From: Brassica napus
Lineage: Eukaryota; Streptophyta; Magnoliopsida; Brassicales; Brassicaceae
DNA length: 64,000 bases
Assembly: GCF_020379485.1 (NCBI RefSeq)
Contig: NC_063448.1
Location: forward strand, 12,423,726 to 12,487,725
Reading direction: 5' to 3'
Part shown: positions 22,502 to 34,652 of the stretch, in pieces
How the letters are laid out: the number at the start of each line of letters is the position of its first letter
Numbering within the stretch: the first letter of the stretch is position 1
Translations under genes and position numbers: made by a program
Notes under the pieces: generated by a model
Seen by the model: the letters and a program-made list of their open reading frames with translations, nothing else
Told to the model about the DNA's origin: nothing
Databases searched by the model: none

Positions 22502-24226
22502 TCACCCTGTTGTTTGATCAGAACCACTACTCTGCATATGTTGAGGAGTCTGGACAATGACATGGGACTGCGTTGGTGAGGGACCTGCTATAGCTGAAGG
22601 GTAAGGTGATTGAATATGACTTCCTGGAACTGAATACCCTTGTATCGTAGTGTAACCGGGGATATTCTGACTCAGTTGTCCGTATTGGTAGCCAGGTGAG
22701 TTAACTGCACCAGGTACTCCATAAACCTGAAGGTACTGTTGCCCTGTGTAAGGACCATATAAGCCCTACAACACCATAAAGAGAAGATATGAGATATATA
22801 ACCAAAGTCAAAATAGTTTCAAATAAACCAAGAAGAGACTTTAACAATTTCAAAAGTCTACCTGAGACTGTGAGTACATGTATTCAGGTCCATATGGTGT
22901 AACCCTGAGAGGGAACCAAAAATATTAGCTAAAATTAGAGACAGATGAGTATAGTTTTTGGTAGACACTCAAACAGAATATTAAAAGAAAAGGAGTAGTA
23001 TCTATACAACAATGGCTAAAAGAAGATACTAGACTAGACTAGGAGAAACTATAGCCTAAATGTCGATTCCTGAACTTCAGATGATTAAGGCCTTATCAAA
23101 GTCCAAATACATTACATAACCTTTGCCTGTCCAAAACAAATTGAGCTCGGCGACAAATCCTCTGATACTATTTTTAAAGTCCTGCAAGATTACCAATCAC
23201 ACAACATGTCACATCCCAGTGCTACTACTCAAGAACCCTATGCGGCAGAAGCTAACTAATAACTATCAACCCCTAGCCCATCTGAATCTCATTGTCCATG
23301 CTGTGATTGGTAAATCCCACTTGATCAAAAGTGACTGAACAAATGTTCCACCTTTGTGAAATGGACTAACAAATAGATATAACTCTTCACAGCATGTCTG
23401 TACAACAGAAGCAAACTTGTGTAACTCACCCGTAAGGGTACATCATTCCTTGCTGGTAGCTATAAGAAGATGGTTGCTGATACGGATGGCTTCCAAAGAG
23501 TGAACCGCGAGGACCTCCAACATATGGGGATGGAGGTCTTATCCGTCCTAACAGAATTAAGAGCAATGTAATATGAAAGTCAGAGTAAGAAAAAAAAAAA
23601 AAAAAAAAGAAGAGATAAATACGGAAGCAAGACTGACCAGGGAGATTGGGTATCATCGCATACTGCATGGGAAGGCGAGGTCTCCCAAGGGAAGCAAGAT
23701 TACAGTTGGCACGTCTGCCATCTATAATAGGTGTTGCATCGACACAGGCTCTCCTAGCAGCCTCTGGATCTCGGAAAGTCACCTAAAATCCTCCATATAA
23801 AACCAATAACAGAGCGCGCTGAGTCATTCAATATTTCAATAATCTTAGAAATAAACTAAAAGACATATGAAGGTCACAGGATGCAAAATGAATCAGAGAG
23901 GTTTCAGCAAAACCAGCATTTAGAATACACAACAAGGAGCCGTATTACCAAAGCTTTCACTATGAATCCCAACTCAAAACCCAAAATAACCTCTAAAGCA
24001 TAACATGGAAGCAGAGGGTGAATAAAGAGATAAGTAAACTCACAAAGCCGTAACCTTTGGATCGACCAGTGTTCTTATCGGTGATAACGACGGCCTCGAG
24101 GATGTCACCAAAGGGCTCGAAATGGCGACGAAGAGTGTCGCTGTGAGTCTCCCAGGCAAGGCCACCAACAAAGACCTTGGTGTAGGTTGTGTCGCCAAAG
24201 GGAGAAATCGAGTAGTGAAACGCCAT
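22502..24226 (-). CDS. RRM-family RNA-binding protein, intact
   Basis: Five exons with canonical junctions: 24044-24226, 23638-23782, 23430-23547, 22862-22904 and 22502-22765, adding to 753 bases and 250 residues with no lesion. The single N-terminal RRM has RNP2 VFVGGL at about residues 18-23 and RNP1 KGYGFVTF at 57-64, followed by the [13 protein letters not shown] signature of a plant-specific RRM group that includes ARP1. The C-terminal two thirds are rich in Pro, Gly, Tyr and Gln ([24 protein letters not shown]). It probably binds RNA in nucleus or cytoplasm; targets are unknown. The order IDM3-like, RRM, AHL27 agrees with an orthologue of Arabidopsis At1g20880. A start at the first ATG before the RRM leaves the usual 16-residue lead. 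Confidence 0.9.
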
Positions 24227-24446
24227 GATTAGATTAGAGGAGCGAAAGAAGGAAACTTTTTTCACGGGGAAGAAGAGGAAAGATTCAAAGTGAGAAGTAA
24301 AACTAGACCCAGTAAACCCTAGATGTTGTTTGAATGATTAAAGCTTAGACGTGAAGAAAGAGTATCGAATTGTGAAAGGGGGGGGGAGGATTCTAGGGTT
24401 TACTTGGGTCTGCGAAGACAAGAGGGAGAGAGGAAAGGAAGAAACC

Positions 24447-24492
<46 letters not shown>

Positions 24493-25200
24493 GGACCCAA
24501 TGAAACCTAATAAAGGATCATGCTAACAAGTAATAATGATCACGACAGAGACAATAAAAAAATAAATAAAGAGATAAAATTTCCCGGGAAAAAAAATAAC
24601 AGAAAATTAAAAAAAAAAAAAAAAAGAAGAAGTTAGGGGAAAAGGGATATTGAAAGATGGGCCAGGAAGAGAGAAGAGGGAGTCGGTGCCGGTAGGTAGG
24701 TAGACGGTTGAGTCTCTAGGGTTTCTGATTTGCCACGATTTGTTAAAACAAAATCAGAAACGACGAATTTTATTCAAACGTTGAGGAAGATGCGGAAGAG
24801 GGAAGAATCAGTGGAAAAGTAAGGTTTGGTTCGGGGAAATTTACATTGATGATGAAGGATGAAGAAGAAGTTGGTTGATGACGACGATGATGATGCGTGA
24901 TTATTGATTCATGAATTGTTCGCCAGAGAGAGAGAGAGAGAGCTAGTTCTTCTTCGCTCCAATAAGAATGGGTCCCGCCTTCTTTTATTATGTGACTAAA
25001 CGCTGTGATCATTATAGAATAATAATGTGCCTTTGTTCGTTCCTTCTCTCGTGAATTTATCGGTTAAAGCAAATTCTGATATGTGTAAAGTTTAGTAATG
25101 TGTCCGGTTTGTTCTCCTTTTTTTGGTGTCTCATGAAGTCAAAATCAATCAATCAATCAATCAGTGGTGGTTGCATGTCGTCTCTCTCCGTTTATAAATT
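24227..25200 (-). promoter_or_regulatory. 5' UTR and promoter of the RRM gene, with telo-boxes and GA/CT tracts
   Basis: Telo-box-like aaaccctag occurs at about 24314 and, inverted, at 24393 and 24716. A (GA)n tract is at 24456-24488 and a second GA run at 24924-24942. Such CT/GA-rich leaders with telo-boxes are common in plant translation and RNA-binding genes. A 5'-UTR intron is possible: the minus strand has ATCAATGTAAATTT near 24850. Confidence 0.5.
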
Positions 25201-25511
25201 CCTAATTAGTGTCTGTGGGATCGGATCAAGCTTCACACCCAAACCACTTTTAGGTATGTTTGTTTTTTTTAAAATATAACTGATTTAATTAATTCAAAAC
25301 TAAAACAAAAGGCAATCGATCTTTAAGTAGAGATTTAATTAATTCAAAACTAAAACTAAAGAGATTCTTTCTTTTTCTTTTCTTCTCTTTCTCTCTCTTT
25401 TCTCGTCGTCTCTGTCCTTTCTGGTTCTCCGCATGATGACGATGGGTTTTTGTTAATCAGAAGAAGAACCCTTTCTTTCGTGAGACCTCTCTTCTGCCAT
25501 TGAAATTGCTC

Positions 25512-26570
25512 TTAAAGCTTCACTAGTCGCCGGATTATTCCCTCCTCTCCCTTCTAGTCGCCCTTGTAGCCTCAAGGTACTTCCCCTGTCCAACCTCTCC
25601 GTGATCATTCAATAGCCTCCAAAACGTTATCGGAGTCAAGTAGGTTTCCTTTTCCATTAAATCTCCACTTAAATTACAAATCTTTTCATGAATCTGTTGG
25701 ATGAGTTGATTAAAAATGTACATTTCAGGATTAAGCTCAATGTTAAAGAGCTGGCGATTCAGTTTGGCTGCGTTAGGATCATCAAATCTATGCAAAACAT
25801 GTTATCTTTGTAAGCTTTTTTTTCTTCCCTTTATGGTATATGCATGGGATGTGTTTGATAAAATGTCTCATAGAAACTCCTGGTTATGTTTTGCTTTGTC
25901 TTTTCGGGGTTTGGTTGATGTCTGGGTATAAAGAGAGGTTTCTTGCATCGCTACCTGTGTTTACGCCTGCTGCTTTCTATTTGTGTGCTAAAAAGCAGAA
26001 GGTGATTTGGTACTACTTTTCTGAATTTCTTTTCTTTTTGAGAGATGTTTTGAGTATCTTTGTTGGGTAACGTTTCTGAATATCAAGCTTCTGTTTTGCA
26101 GCTTAAGGTAGATAAGCTTAGGTTGGTTGAGGTTTGTGGAACATCAGAATCTGAATTCTCTTGTGTAAGTGACATTGTTTTCTTATTTATTTTTCCGATT
26201 CGTGAATGTTCAAGTACTGATGTAGAGTTCGTGAATTATTCAAACAGGTCTTCACCTCCATGATAGATCTTTGCTATGACTGTGTTGGGGTCTCTAAGGA
26301 GAAGAAAGATGCAAAAGAAGTTAAAGGAAACCGGGGTATGTTTACTCTTAATACTCTCTAATACTAGTCTGAACATAGGTTTCAAATCGAGCAAAATAAT
26401 TTGATAATGTGCAACATTCTCCTCAGAGTTGCTTGATGTGTTACCTGGAAAGATCTTTGAGGATGTGCAATCTTTTTTATCTATATCACATATGGTTCTT
26501 ACCCATTGAGAGGGAAGTATTGTCATGAGATGGCTTTGAGGATCCTCCTTGCCAGCATTGAGGTTTGTTT
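25512..26570 (+). pseudogene. Unidentified multi-exon gene fragment, eroded
   Basis: At least four putative exons with GT-AG borders read in one direction. 25729-25808 encodes IKLNVKELAIQFGCVRIIKS; 26102-26164 encodes LKVDKLRLVEVCGTSESEFS; 26248-26335 encodes VFTSMIDLCYDCVGVSKEKK and KDAKEVKGNRG; 26427 onward encodes ELLDVLPGKIFEDVQSFLSI, then a TGA. Phases of the last three exons fit each other. An upstream open piece (about 25512-25630) has an internal TAG. I do not recognise the family. It has neither a clear start nor a clear end, so it is probably a captured or decayed copy. Confidence 0.4.
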
Positions 26571-27590
26571 ATCTTAACCATTTCCTCTTTTCGATATAAC
26601 ATTCTTGTGTCTTGTGCTGATAAACGATGAGAACACGATATGTTGATTGTGTAATGTTTTTATGTCTTTATGTGTCACGGGTGGAGCATTGCGAGTTGTT
26701 CTGTTGTTTTTTTTTTTTTTTTTGTGTCATGGAATAGTTTTGTTGTTTTTTTGTGTCATTGTCTTTAAAATACTATCTTGTACTGAACAACTCTTGTAAA
26801 CGATTTGTGCGATCTTCTCCTTTGTGCGATCTTCTCCTTCTCATATTCTTCTTTCTCTCATCCAAATTCAAAATATTTATCTATATCTAAAAAAAATTCA
26901 ATCTTGTAAACAAGTTTTTTTTAGAAACCCTTAATTAAGTAATTACCAATGACAAAAACTATGAGTTTCTTAACTAAAATTCCTAATTAACATTTATTAT
27001 TATAAAAATCTTTGAAAAATTCAAATGGGGTTATAGGGATAATCATGTTCTAGCTTAAGTTTTGTTGGATCCCATGTGGCCCACAAAGCCCTTATATGAA
27101 ACAGTAGAATATGGCATGTCCACTTTTTTGACACAAGAAATAAGCATCTTCATTCATATGCATTTCAGCGTTTGTTAGGTAATATACTCTTTAATTAATT
27201 GACTTGTATTATTCCAAATGTTGTTTGCACATGGGCATCCTATGCGAATCTAATAATATGCCAGGCATAATCCATGTGTCGTAATAGTAAACACTCTTGT
27301 CAACTTCCTAAAAACAAAATTACCCCAAAACATGTAGTAGCATCATCAAAAAGTCAATTTTCCAGGAAATATGAATATCCAAAATGCCATAGCTCATATA
27401 TCCAAATATAATACAACTGAATCCAAACAGAGTTAGATGAACAAACATCAAGAAGCTACTATCAGAGTAACGAAACATATATGTAAGAGAGAAAAATCAT
27501 CCGTGTAAATAACCATATGCTTCTTCTTGATACTATTAACTTGGCAGGGGTTTTCTTAACGTTTACGATCTCCATCTTTGATTAGAAGAT
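26571..27590. other. Intergenic, no gene seen
   Basis: AT-rich; a T run near 26707 and a short direct repeat (tttgtgcgatcttctcctt twice at 26804-26840). Nothing coding found. Confidence 0.5.
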
Positions 27591-27799
27591 AAGATGGGAG
27601 AAACCGAGGAAGACTCACCGCGACAACAAGACACAATACTACTAAAACCACCACAGACCAGCATGAATATGCGATGCCAAAGAGCTGTTCTTCACAAACT
27701 GTTTACAGTGAGTTTTATAAGAAAAACTTCAGACCTCACTACAAGTTTTATGTTGTTGAAAGAAGAAAGATTGATGAGATAGTTGTAGTAAGAAAAAGC

Positions 27800-28567
27800 T
27801 TGCCTATGTTGTAAATGATAAACGACCGTTCTTTGAAATTTGGTATAGCCACGATCCCTTCTGGTTCCACCGTCACCAAAACATACATTCCTTGAAGATG
27901 GCTGGCAAAAATACCTTGTCATCAACTTGTTCAAAACTTCCGGTTCTGAATATCAACTTCTCAGTGTTTAATAATCTCCTCATCTGTTTTAGCTTCAAAC
28001 CCATTTCACCATTCCTCAATAGTTGCAGCGAGAACAGAGCAGGGATCTGTCATCACAACAAAAGATGAGACTTTCCACAAGAAACTACGAAACAATAGCC
28101 AATAACAATAGAGAAACAAAAATGTTTGACATACAGAAGCTGGGTACGAGATCTTGACTTCATACCAAGAACTTGATTTAATCCCTTGTACTCTGTAAAC
28201 CCGAGATCCGGACTGCAACGGCAGAGTCTCCTTCCGTAGTTCCTTCCCAGCATATAAAGTTTTCCCACCAAACCTACAAAACGTTACATCAACATCATTT
28301 CTACTGTACCAATAAGAATTTGAAAAGTTTCTAGTAATGTGACGTTTTTAAAGAAACACTGACAAGCTCTCATGGCTGTGGCAAGGCACAGCAAGTATGA
28401 AGACGATTAACAATGGCTCCTGTAATCACAAGTCCTGAAATAAGAATCAATCTTCGAGTCCTTAACCAATCTCTGTAAGCTGTGTTCTCATAAGGGACTA
28501 ACTCGCCCGATATCAGATTCTAGGTCGTGCAACGATTCCGGCGACCTCGGAGCTAGACGACGATCGA
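27800..28567 (-). pseudogene. Decayed gene for a small protein with one membrane helix
   Basis: Three exon-like blocks on the minus strand. 28567-28395: ASIDRRLAPRSPESLHDLES, DIGRVSP, then after a 1-base insertion near 28495 YENTAYRDWLRTRRLILISG and LVITGAIV, a hydrophobic helix. 28276-28138: FGGKTLYAGKELRKETLPLQ and SGSRVYRVQGIKSSSWYEVK, after a TTTTGTAG acceptor. 28048-27800: IPALFSLQLLRNGEMGLKLK, LIFRTGSFEQVDDK, then in another frame MYVLVTVEPEGIVAIPNFKE. The place where ATG GCA TCT would be expected reads TCG GCA TCT, so the start codon seems lost. With at least two frameshifts it is a pseudogene. Its position between the RRM gene and AHL27 fits Arabidopsis At1g20890 (function unknown to me). 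Confidence 0.6.
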
Positions 28568-28600
28568 TAGATGCCGAAGCTTTGCGTTAGATTTCGTCAG

Positions 28601-28661
28601 AACTGGGCCTAACTTTATTAATGGGCTAAGATCTTAATTGGATAATCTTAAGGCCCAGTTA
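28601..28661. promoter_or_regulatory. Pair of inverted site II (TGGGCC/GGCCCA) elements
   Basis: ACTGGGCCTAA and AGGCCCAGTT face each other about 45 bases apart, just upstream of the decayed gene, with TGGGCT between them. Site II motifs bind TCP factors and mark housekeeping and mitochondrial-protein promoters. Confidence 0.5.
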
Positions 28662-28669
28662 GCCACCAT

Positions 28670-30028
28670 GTCAAAAGCTTGGATAAAATGATCGTGACCG
28701 TCGTCGCTCTGACGAGCATCTCGTTAAAGATTGTAGACGTGGTCAGACTTCCACGTGGACGATTGGTAAGAATTTATTTTTGTCCTGTCTTGTGTAAGGT
28801 CCTCTTTATGGGCCCAAAGTCTTGGACACTAACTCAGAAAGTCCAAAACGGTCAGGTAGACATGTGGGTCAGTTATTAAACTAATTTGGCAATTTGCCCA
28901 TGTTGCCTCCTCTCCCTTCTAAATAATTCATCAATCAATACAATCACCTTTTATTTTCACGGTATACAAACCAACAGTTTTTCTTTCTCATTTATAAAGC
29001 TAAAAAGCAGATTTTTTTTCTTTTCATTTCTATAGTTTAATAGGTTTTCGTCAAAACAGTTTGTAGTTCATTCACAAACATATAAAAAGTATATATATTT
29101 TATCATTTCTATCATAATATATGTACAAATTAGTTATAGACTATGAAAGCTTGCTCAAATTCAAAACGAGTAGGAAAATTATGAAAGAGACATTTGGTTT
29201 TGTATTTGTTTTCCCATTTTATAATTTATATTTTTAAAATTGGTGGATGGGGTAGTAGCAGATCACACATCGACAAAGATGTGAGAATGGGAGTGGGCAT
29301 TATTGAAAAGGTTGACCCGTAATTTCTGATTGATCACACCTGCTTTTGAATTTATTTTTTAAATCCAGTGGAGCCACCAATCTTAATTGATTTTTATCAA
29401 AGATTTTAATTGATCTTTACTAGCTCCTTTTAAGCCATGGCCATGATTAGGCTGGTAAAAAATATTGTAGTAACATAGATATATAATTGGTATATTAAAA
29501 TAAATAAAATTTCAAGTCTAAGTCGAGAAGTGAAATATAATATTTCTTGTCAAAAGAGTGAAAGTGTAGTAGCATCAAGAAATCGGTTATTCCATATATG
29601 GTATAATAATATACCCTCATTTTTATGTTAATAATATTGTATAGCCCAATCATACATTTATGTTTGTACAAAGCAACAAAAGCAGGTCATGTTAGATTCC
29701 GCTCGACAAACCAAATAAAGTATGATTTGATTGATAATTTGATATAACGGATTGGATTAGACTTATTGATTGATATTTAACATACAAATTTCATCTTCAA
29801 ATTGTAAATTATTAACTTTAATAGAGAGTATAATTGAATAGCATTTATAGCGATAATCTTTTAGCGAGAATTTTTTTACTCTAAGTTGCGCTTATGAGTG
29901 TGACTGTATAGACATGTTACAGTAAATGTTTTGGAGTAAATGTTTTGGAGTAAAAGTATTTTACTCTGAATTCAGCTGAAAGTTTACCAATCAGATAAAA
30001 AATCATTCTTTTATTTTTACTCTAGGCA
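28670..30028. other. Intergenic, AT-rich, no gene seen
   Basis: Scattered low-complexity sequence. The 66-codon plus frame at 28679 has no domain. The last part (about 29870-30028, ttactctaa and accaatcagat) continues in sense with the DNA right of the hAT element. Confidence 0.5.
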
Positions 30029-30036
30029 CTGTTGAG
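30029..30036. repeat. hAT target-site duplication, left copy
   Basis: ctgttgag immediately before TAGGGGTTGACA. The same 8 bases occur at 35124-35131 and at 34882-34889. Confidence 0.8.
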
Positions 30037-31099
30037 TAGGGGTTGACACTTCGGTTATTTTCTCGGTTCAGTTCGGGTTCAGTTCGGTTTGGTTAGTTCG
30101 GTTCTACTATTTTTTCAACTGAAGTAAACCATAGTTAGTTTGGTTCGGTTTATGTTCGGTTCGGTTTATATTTGGTTCGGTTTAGTTTGTATTCGGTTCG
30201 GTTTGTTTTTTTGGATTGGTTTAAGTAGATTCTTTTTAGTTTAATTTTTCTCAGAAAAATTATGTTTTACAACATAAATTATGTAAACATAAACTATGTG
30301 AACTAAATTCAATATAAAACTAAAACAAAAACCTTTAAAAAGTCACAAAACGTATATATAAGAATTAAAACAAATGAAACTTAACTAAAGTAAAAAAAAC
30401 CAACATCATTTGTAATGTCTCTTATATAATTAAAATTAAAAAGATCATTAGTAATGTCTCTTATATCATCTATATTATTAAAACTGAAGTACAAATTAGG
30501 TTTGTTTGGAAACATAAATTGCAGTTTAAAAAAAGAGGTTTGTTTGGAAACATGGATGACAATATTAAGGGCTTTTTGCAAAAGTGACTCAAAACTTGGA
30601 GTCAAACAGAAAACTAACATTTTCTTTTGACTCTTTTTTTTTTGAGATTTTAACCCTACACCTGCATTTTATCTACGAAAATGCCATTAACATTTTTTTT
30701 TTTTTTCGAAAATGGCTTCTTTACTGTCTCAACCTCATCTTCTTCAAGTATTTACAATATTGCCACTGCAATGAATAGTGGCAACAACCTTGTACGAACT
30801 GTTTGGAGCTTTTAATGCCCTTTAATGCACGTAAATCTCTTTACACTCTCTCTGTTTCAATTGTTATGAACTAAAAACAACATTTCTTTCACTTTCTCTC
30901 TATATTCATCCAAAAAACTCAAGCTTTTGATTCAAAATATGGGCTATGGTTGACAGAGCCATATTTCTTTCGTTTTGACTTACGGTTGCTTTCGTTTGAG
31001 GTTCTGGGTGGTTGGAGAAGACCCTGTGTGCAAACGAAGTCATCTCACCTAGTTTAAGGTACAAATTTGAATTTTTTTTCAAGATTTGTTCGCGTAGAA

Positions 31100-33170
31100 G
31101 ACTTACTAGTAAGTCATCTGTATGTAGAAGACTTACTGATGAGTCTTCTGGTCAAACGAACGACTTAAATTAAGTCGTCCAGCTTTGTTTGTTAAAAAAA
31201 ACACTCCAGACGACTTATATATAAGTCGTCTACGAGAAACGGGCTAGTTTTGCATTTGACCGAATCGTGTAAGATCTTTGACTGGACCAATCCCCGCATC
31301 TCTTCAGTGCTGCTATTATCTGATCAGTAGTTGGCCCAGCTTCCAGATGAACTCCCAGCATCCCCCAGAAAGAAACCATCTCTTGGGTAACGTCACATTT
31401 TGGTGTCTCAAGGTCCTCGATGTACTCGCAGTTTAGACCAGTGAGGTTTTCAAACTCTAACAGTTAAAAACTCAAAGGTTCTAGACCAACGAGAGACCAC
31501 ATCTCATACTTCTTCTTAATGTCCAGCTTGAAACTGAGCATGTAGTGAACCAGCCTTGAAGCCCAACCAAATCCCTGCTCCTTGAACTTGATGAAAACTC
31601 CCAAACTCGACTCCTTCAACTCTTCAAATTCGTCATCAGTAAGAGCTTCCCTAAGAGCAGTATGCAACTTGCTGTTATCCGTATGATACGAAATGCTATT
31701 GTGGGCTTCTGGCTCTTCCCCTGATGTGTATAACTTACGGGGGAGTTCTGGAATATCCATCCTTTTTGTCTGCAAAATAATCAAAGACAACAATAAAAGT
31801 CCAGACGACTTAGTAGACGACTTATAATTAAGTCGTCTGGAAAGTCGTCCAACTGGACGACTTTCCAGACGACTTAAATTTAAGTCGTCTGGAAAGTCTT
31901 CCAAATGGACGACTTATATTTAAGTCATCTACTAAGTCGTCCAGTTGGAAGACTTTCCAGACGACTTAAATTACTTACAAGTCTTCCAGTCGCAGAAGGA
32001 GTTGGAGTACTCGTCATTGCGGTTATAGATCTGAAAAATAAACGTGAAACGGTGAGAATGAGTAAATTGATAGAGACAACGTTTTATGTTCATCTTTTCC
32101 TCGAGATTGATGACTTAGCGGCGTTAGGGTTTACAGAGAAACAGCGCTAAGGTTTACAGAGAAGAAGCGGCGGCACTAGGGTTTAGAAGAAGCGGCGGCG
32201 CTAGTGTTTAGAGGAAGCGGCGGTGAGAACGTTGGTGACCACGGTGGCGAGGGCGACGGTTTGTTCGGAAATAGTGGAAGCGGCGGCGCTAGGGTTTAGA
32301 GGAATCGGCGGCGCTAGGGTTTAGAGGAATCGGCGGCGCTAGGGTTAGAAGAAGCTGCGGCGACAACGGTGAGAATGAAGTGAGATAGATAGCCGACGTT
32401 GAGAACGATGGTTTGTTCGGAAATCGTGGGAATTCGAAATCGCCTTTGAGAGAGAACTGTTAGGGTTTCTGAATTTCGCGAAAAATGAAACAAAAAAAGA
32501 AAAAATCACCTTATATATTGGGTAAATAATCCGGTTAGCTTTAAAAGTACATTGGTAAACTTTAAGGTTTGGTCCGGTTAAGACGACTTATTATGGCTGA
32601 TAATGTACAACATACGACTTAATATTTAGTCGTCTGTTTTCAGACGACAAAATATTAAGTCGTCCTAGACCCTAAAATGAACCCCTAAACTAAAATGACT
32701 AGATTAACTAACTAACCACGTTATAAAATCAAATTATACTTAAATAGTGTTTACTATACACAGAAATGAACACGCATAAGTAATTTTAAAAATTTTCAAA
32801 ACGGTTTTAATGCTTTCCAAAATCTAACCCTAAGAACACATACAATACTACAACATATGTTGATGAAACATAAACTAAAGAATATCATGACTCACTACTT
32901 TCACTCATCTATGCTGAAAACAATTGAAATTTGTTATATCTTAATTTATACCTCCTAAGACATATGTTAATTACATAATTCCCATTTTTCACTTATCAAA
33001 ATATTTTTTACAAAATTTTTAAATTATGTTTAAGACTAACTGTCCAGACGACTTTCAGTTAAGTCGTCTGGACGACTTATTTTCAAGTCGTCTAAACAGA
33101 CGACTTTCAGTTAAGTCGTCTGGACGACTTATTTTCAAGTCGTCTAAACAGACGACTTGCGAGGGGTAGA
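31100..33170. repeat. Clusters of palindromic GACGACTTA / TAAGTCGTC units
   Basis: Four clusters inside the MULE: about 31105-31240, 31798-31990, 32578-32668 and 33045-33170. Units such as cagacgacttaaatttaagtcgtctgg are self-complementary; adjacent units can fold on one another. Confidence 0.9.
31230..31760 (-). pseudogene. DUF1985-domain protein fragment (Ulp1-protease type MULE cargo)
   Basis: From the ATG at 31760: MDIPELPRKLYTSGEEPEAH, then REALTDDEFEELKESSLGVF, KFKEQGFGWASRLVHYML, KKKYEMWSLVGLEPLSF, then an in-frame TAA (about 31464), and beyond it LLEFENLTGLNCEYIEDLET, EMVSFWGMLGVHLEAGPTTD and QIIAALKRCGDWS. This is the DUF1985 pattern carried with a Ulp1-like C48 protease by large Brassicaceae MULEs. 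Only the N-terminal domain is left; the protease is absent. Upstream, in-frame palindrome repeats add meaningless residues. Confidence 0.8.
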
Positions 33171-33357
33171 AACGTAAAAAAAATTCCGTTTTTTTGTTTG
33201 GTCACAAGGGGATAGTTGTAATTTCAATAGCCTTTTAGGTTACTTTTGCCTTTGATCCAAATTGGGGTATTGTTTTGGGTTTGACTCCAAGTTTTGAGTC
33301 ACACTTGGCAATTCTTCCCAATATTAAATGAGAATTATTTGGAAACTTGGATTCCAG

Positions 33358-34275
33358 TATATGTATTTTCTTTTATTTACACATTTAGTCATTGCATTTA
33401 TAATAAATTAGGTACTTCTTTTTGTATTTTTTTCTATTTACAGATTCTACCACTACATTTAAAATCAATCTATATTATTAAAACTGAAGTACAAATTAAG
33501 TTTGTTTGGAAACATGAATTGCAGTTTAAAAAGGAGGTTTGTTTGGAAACATGGATAAAAATATTAAATGAGAATTGTTTGGAAACTTGGATAGCGGTAT
33601 ATGTATTTTCTTTTATTTACACATTTAGTCATTGCATTTATAATAAATTAGGTATTTCTTTTTGTATTTATTATTATTTACAGATTCTACCACTAAATTT
33701 AAAATCAAATTAATTTAATTAATTACAATTCCAAAAATTATCTAAACAAATCGATATTCATATATTGATCATTATTAATATTGAACAAGTATTTCTAAAT
33801 AAAAAAATTTCTGTTTCATTTAATTTAGCCAAACACATTAAAATAATTTTTTATTTGTTTACGGAATCAGTTAGGCATAGACATTCAGGTACCCATTTAA
33901 GTACGTGTTGTTTCTTTCGGGTATAGATTTTTTGGGTATTGAAATTTCTTTTTAGGTACTTCCTTTTTGTATTTATTTTTATTTACAGATTCTACCACGA
34001 CATTTAAAATAAATTTAAATTAATTAATTACAATTCCAAAACTTATCTAAACAAATTGATATTCATATATTGATCATTATTAATATTGTAAAAATATTAC
34101 TAAATAAATTTTTTTTCTATTTCACTTAATTTAGCCAAACAAATAAATATATATATATATATATATATTTTTATTTATTTATTTATTTGTTTGTTTACGG
34201 AATCTGTTAGGCATAGACATCCGGGTACCCATTTAGGTATGGGTAGTTTTTTCGGGTATAGATTTTTTAGATTTT
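33358..34275. repeat. Two sets of direct duplications within the hAT-like element
   Basis: About 115 bases (gtatatgtattttcttttat... to ...ttacagattctaccac) occur at 33357-33457 and 33597-33697. A block of about 300 bases from ttacagattctaccac to gggtatagattttt occurs at about 33680-33935 and again at 33987-34255. They appear to be serial tandem duplications of Helitron-like sequence. Confidence 0.7.
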
Positions 34276-34652
34276 GAAATTAGGCCGTGTTTGGATATAA
34301 ATTTATGTGTGAATTTCAAGTTGGATCTCCCGGGTCTGTATGAATTTGGTTCTGATGTACAGAAAACTAAAATTATTCAAATAACGAATGTATTTGAAAA
34401 TGATTTGGATATTTGAACCAAAAATAATCATATTATCCGGTTCGATCCGGATCTTTTGAATACAATTAGTTATATGGAGACATATCTAAAATAAATAGCA
34501 CTAATCATAAAAGCAAATATCAATGTATAAATACGTAAAAACTAATACTCTAGTTAAAATTAAAAAGCCAGCAATGAATGAAATATTTTAAATCAAATAT
34601 TTTGATGATTACATATTAGGTTAGAAGAATATATGTTAATGAATAGAAATGG

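Larger units (their letters stand above)
30569..33318. mobile_element. Mutator-like element (MULE) with a DUF1985 fragment
   Basis: The 2.75-kb insert is flanked by a 9-bp direct repeat, caatattaa (30560-30568 and 33319-33327). Its imperfect terminal inverted repeats (GGGCTTTTTGCAAAAGTG left; inverted GGAAGAATTGCCAAGTG right) share a perfect block, GTGACTCAAAACTTGGAGTC. Inside are a DUF1985 reading frame and many palindromic GACGACTTA/TAAGTCGTC units. No MULE transposase is present. Confidence 0.8.

Noticed and set aside
28679..28879. 66-codon plus frame next to the site II motifs
   Set aside because: No similarity recognised and no splice or leader context; likely chance.
30050..30210. cggttcggtt repeats read as a satellite
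   Set aside because: They belong to the terminus of the hAT-like element; the same motif recurs at its other end.
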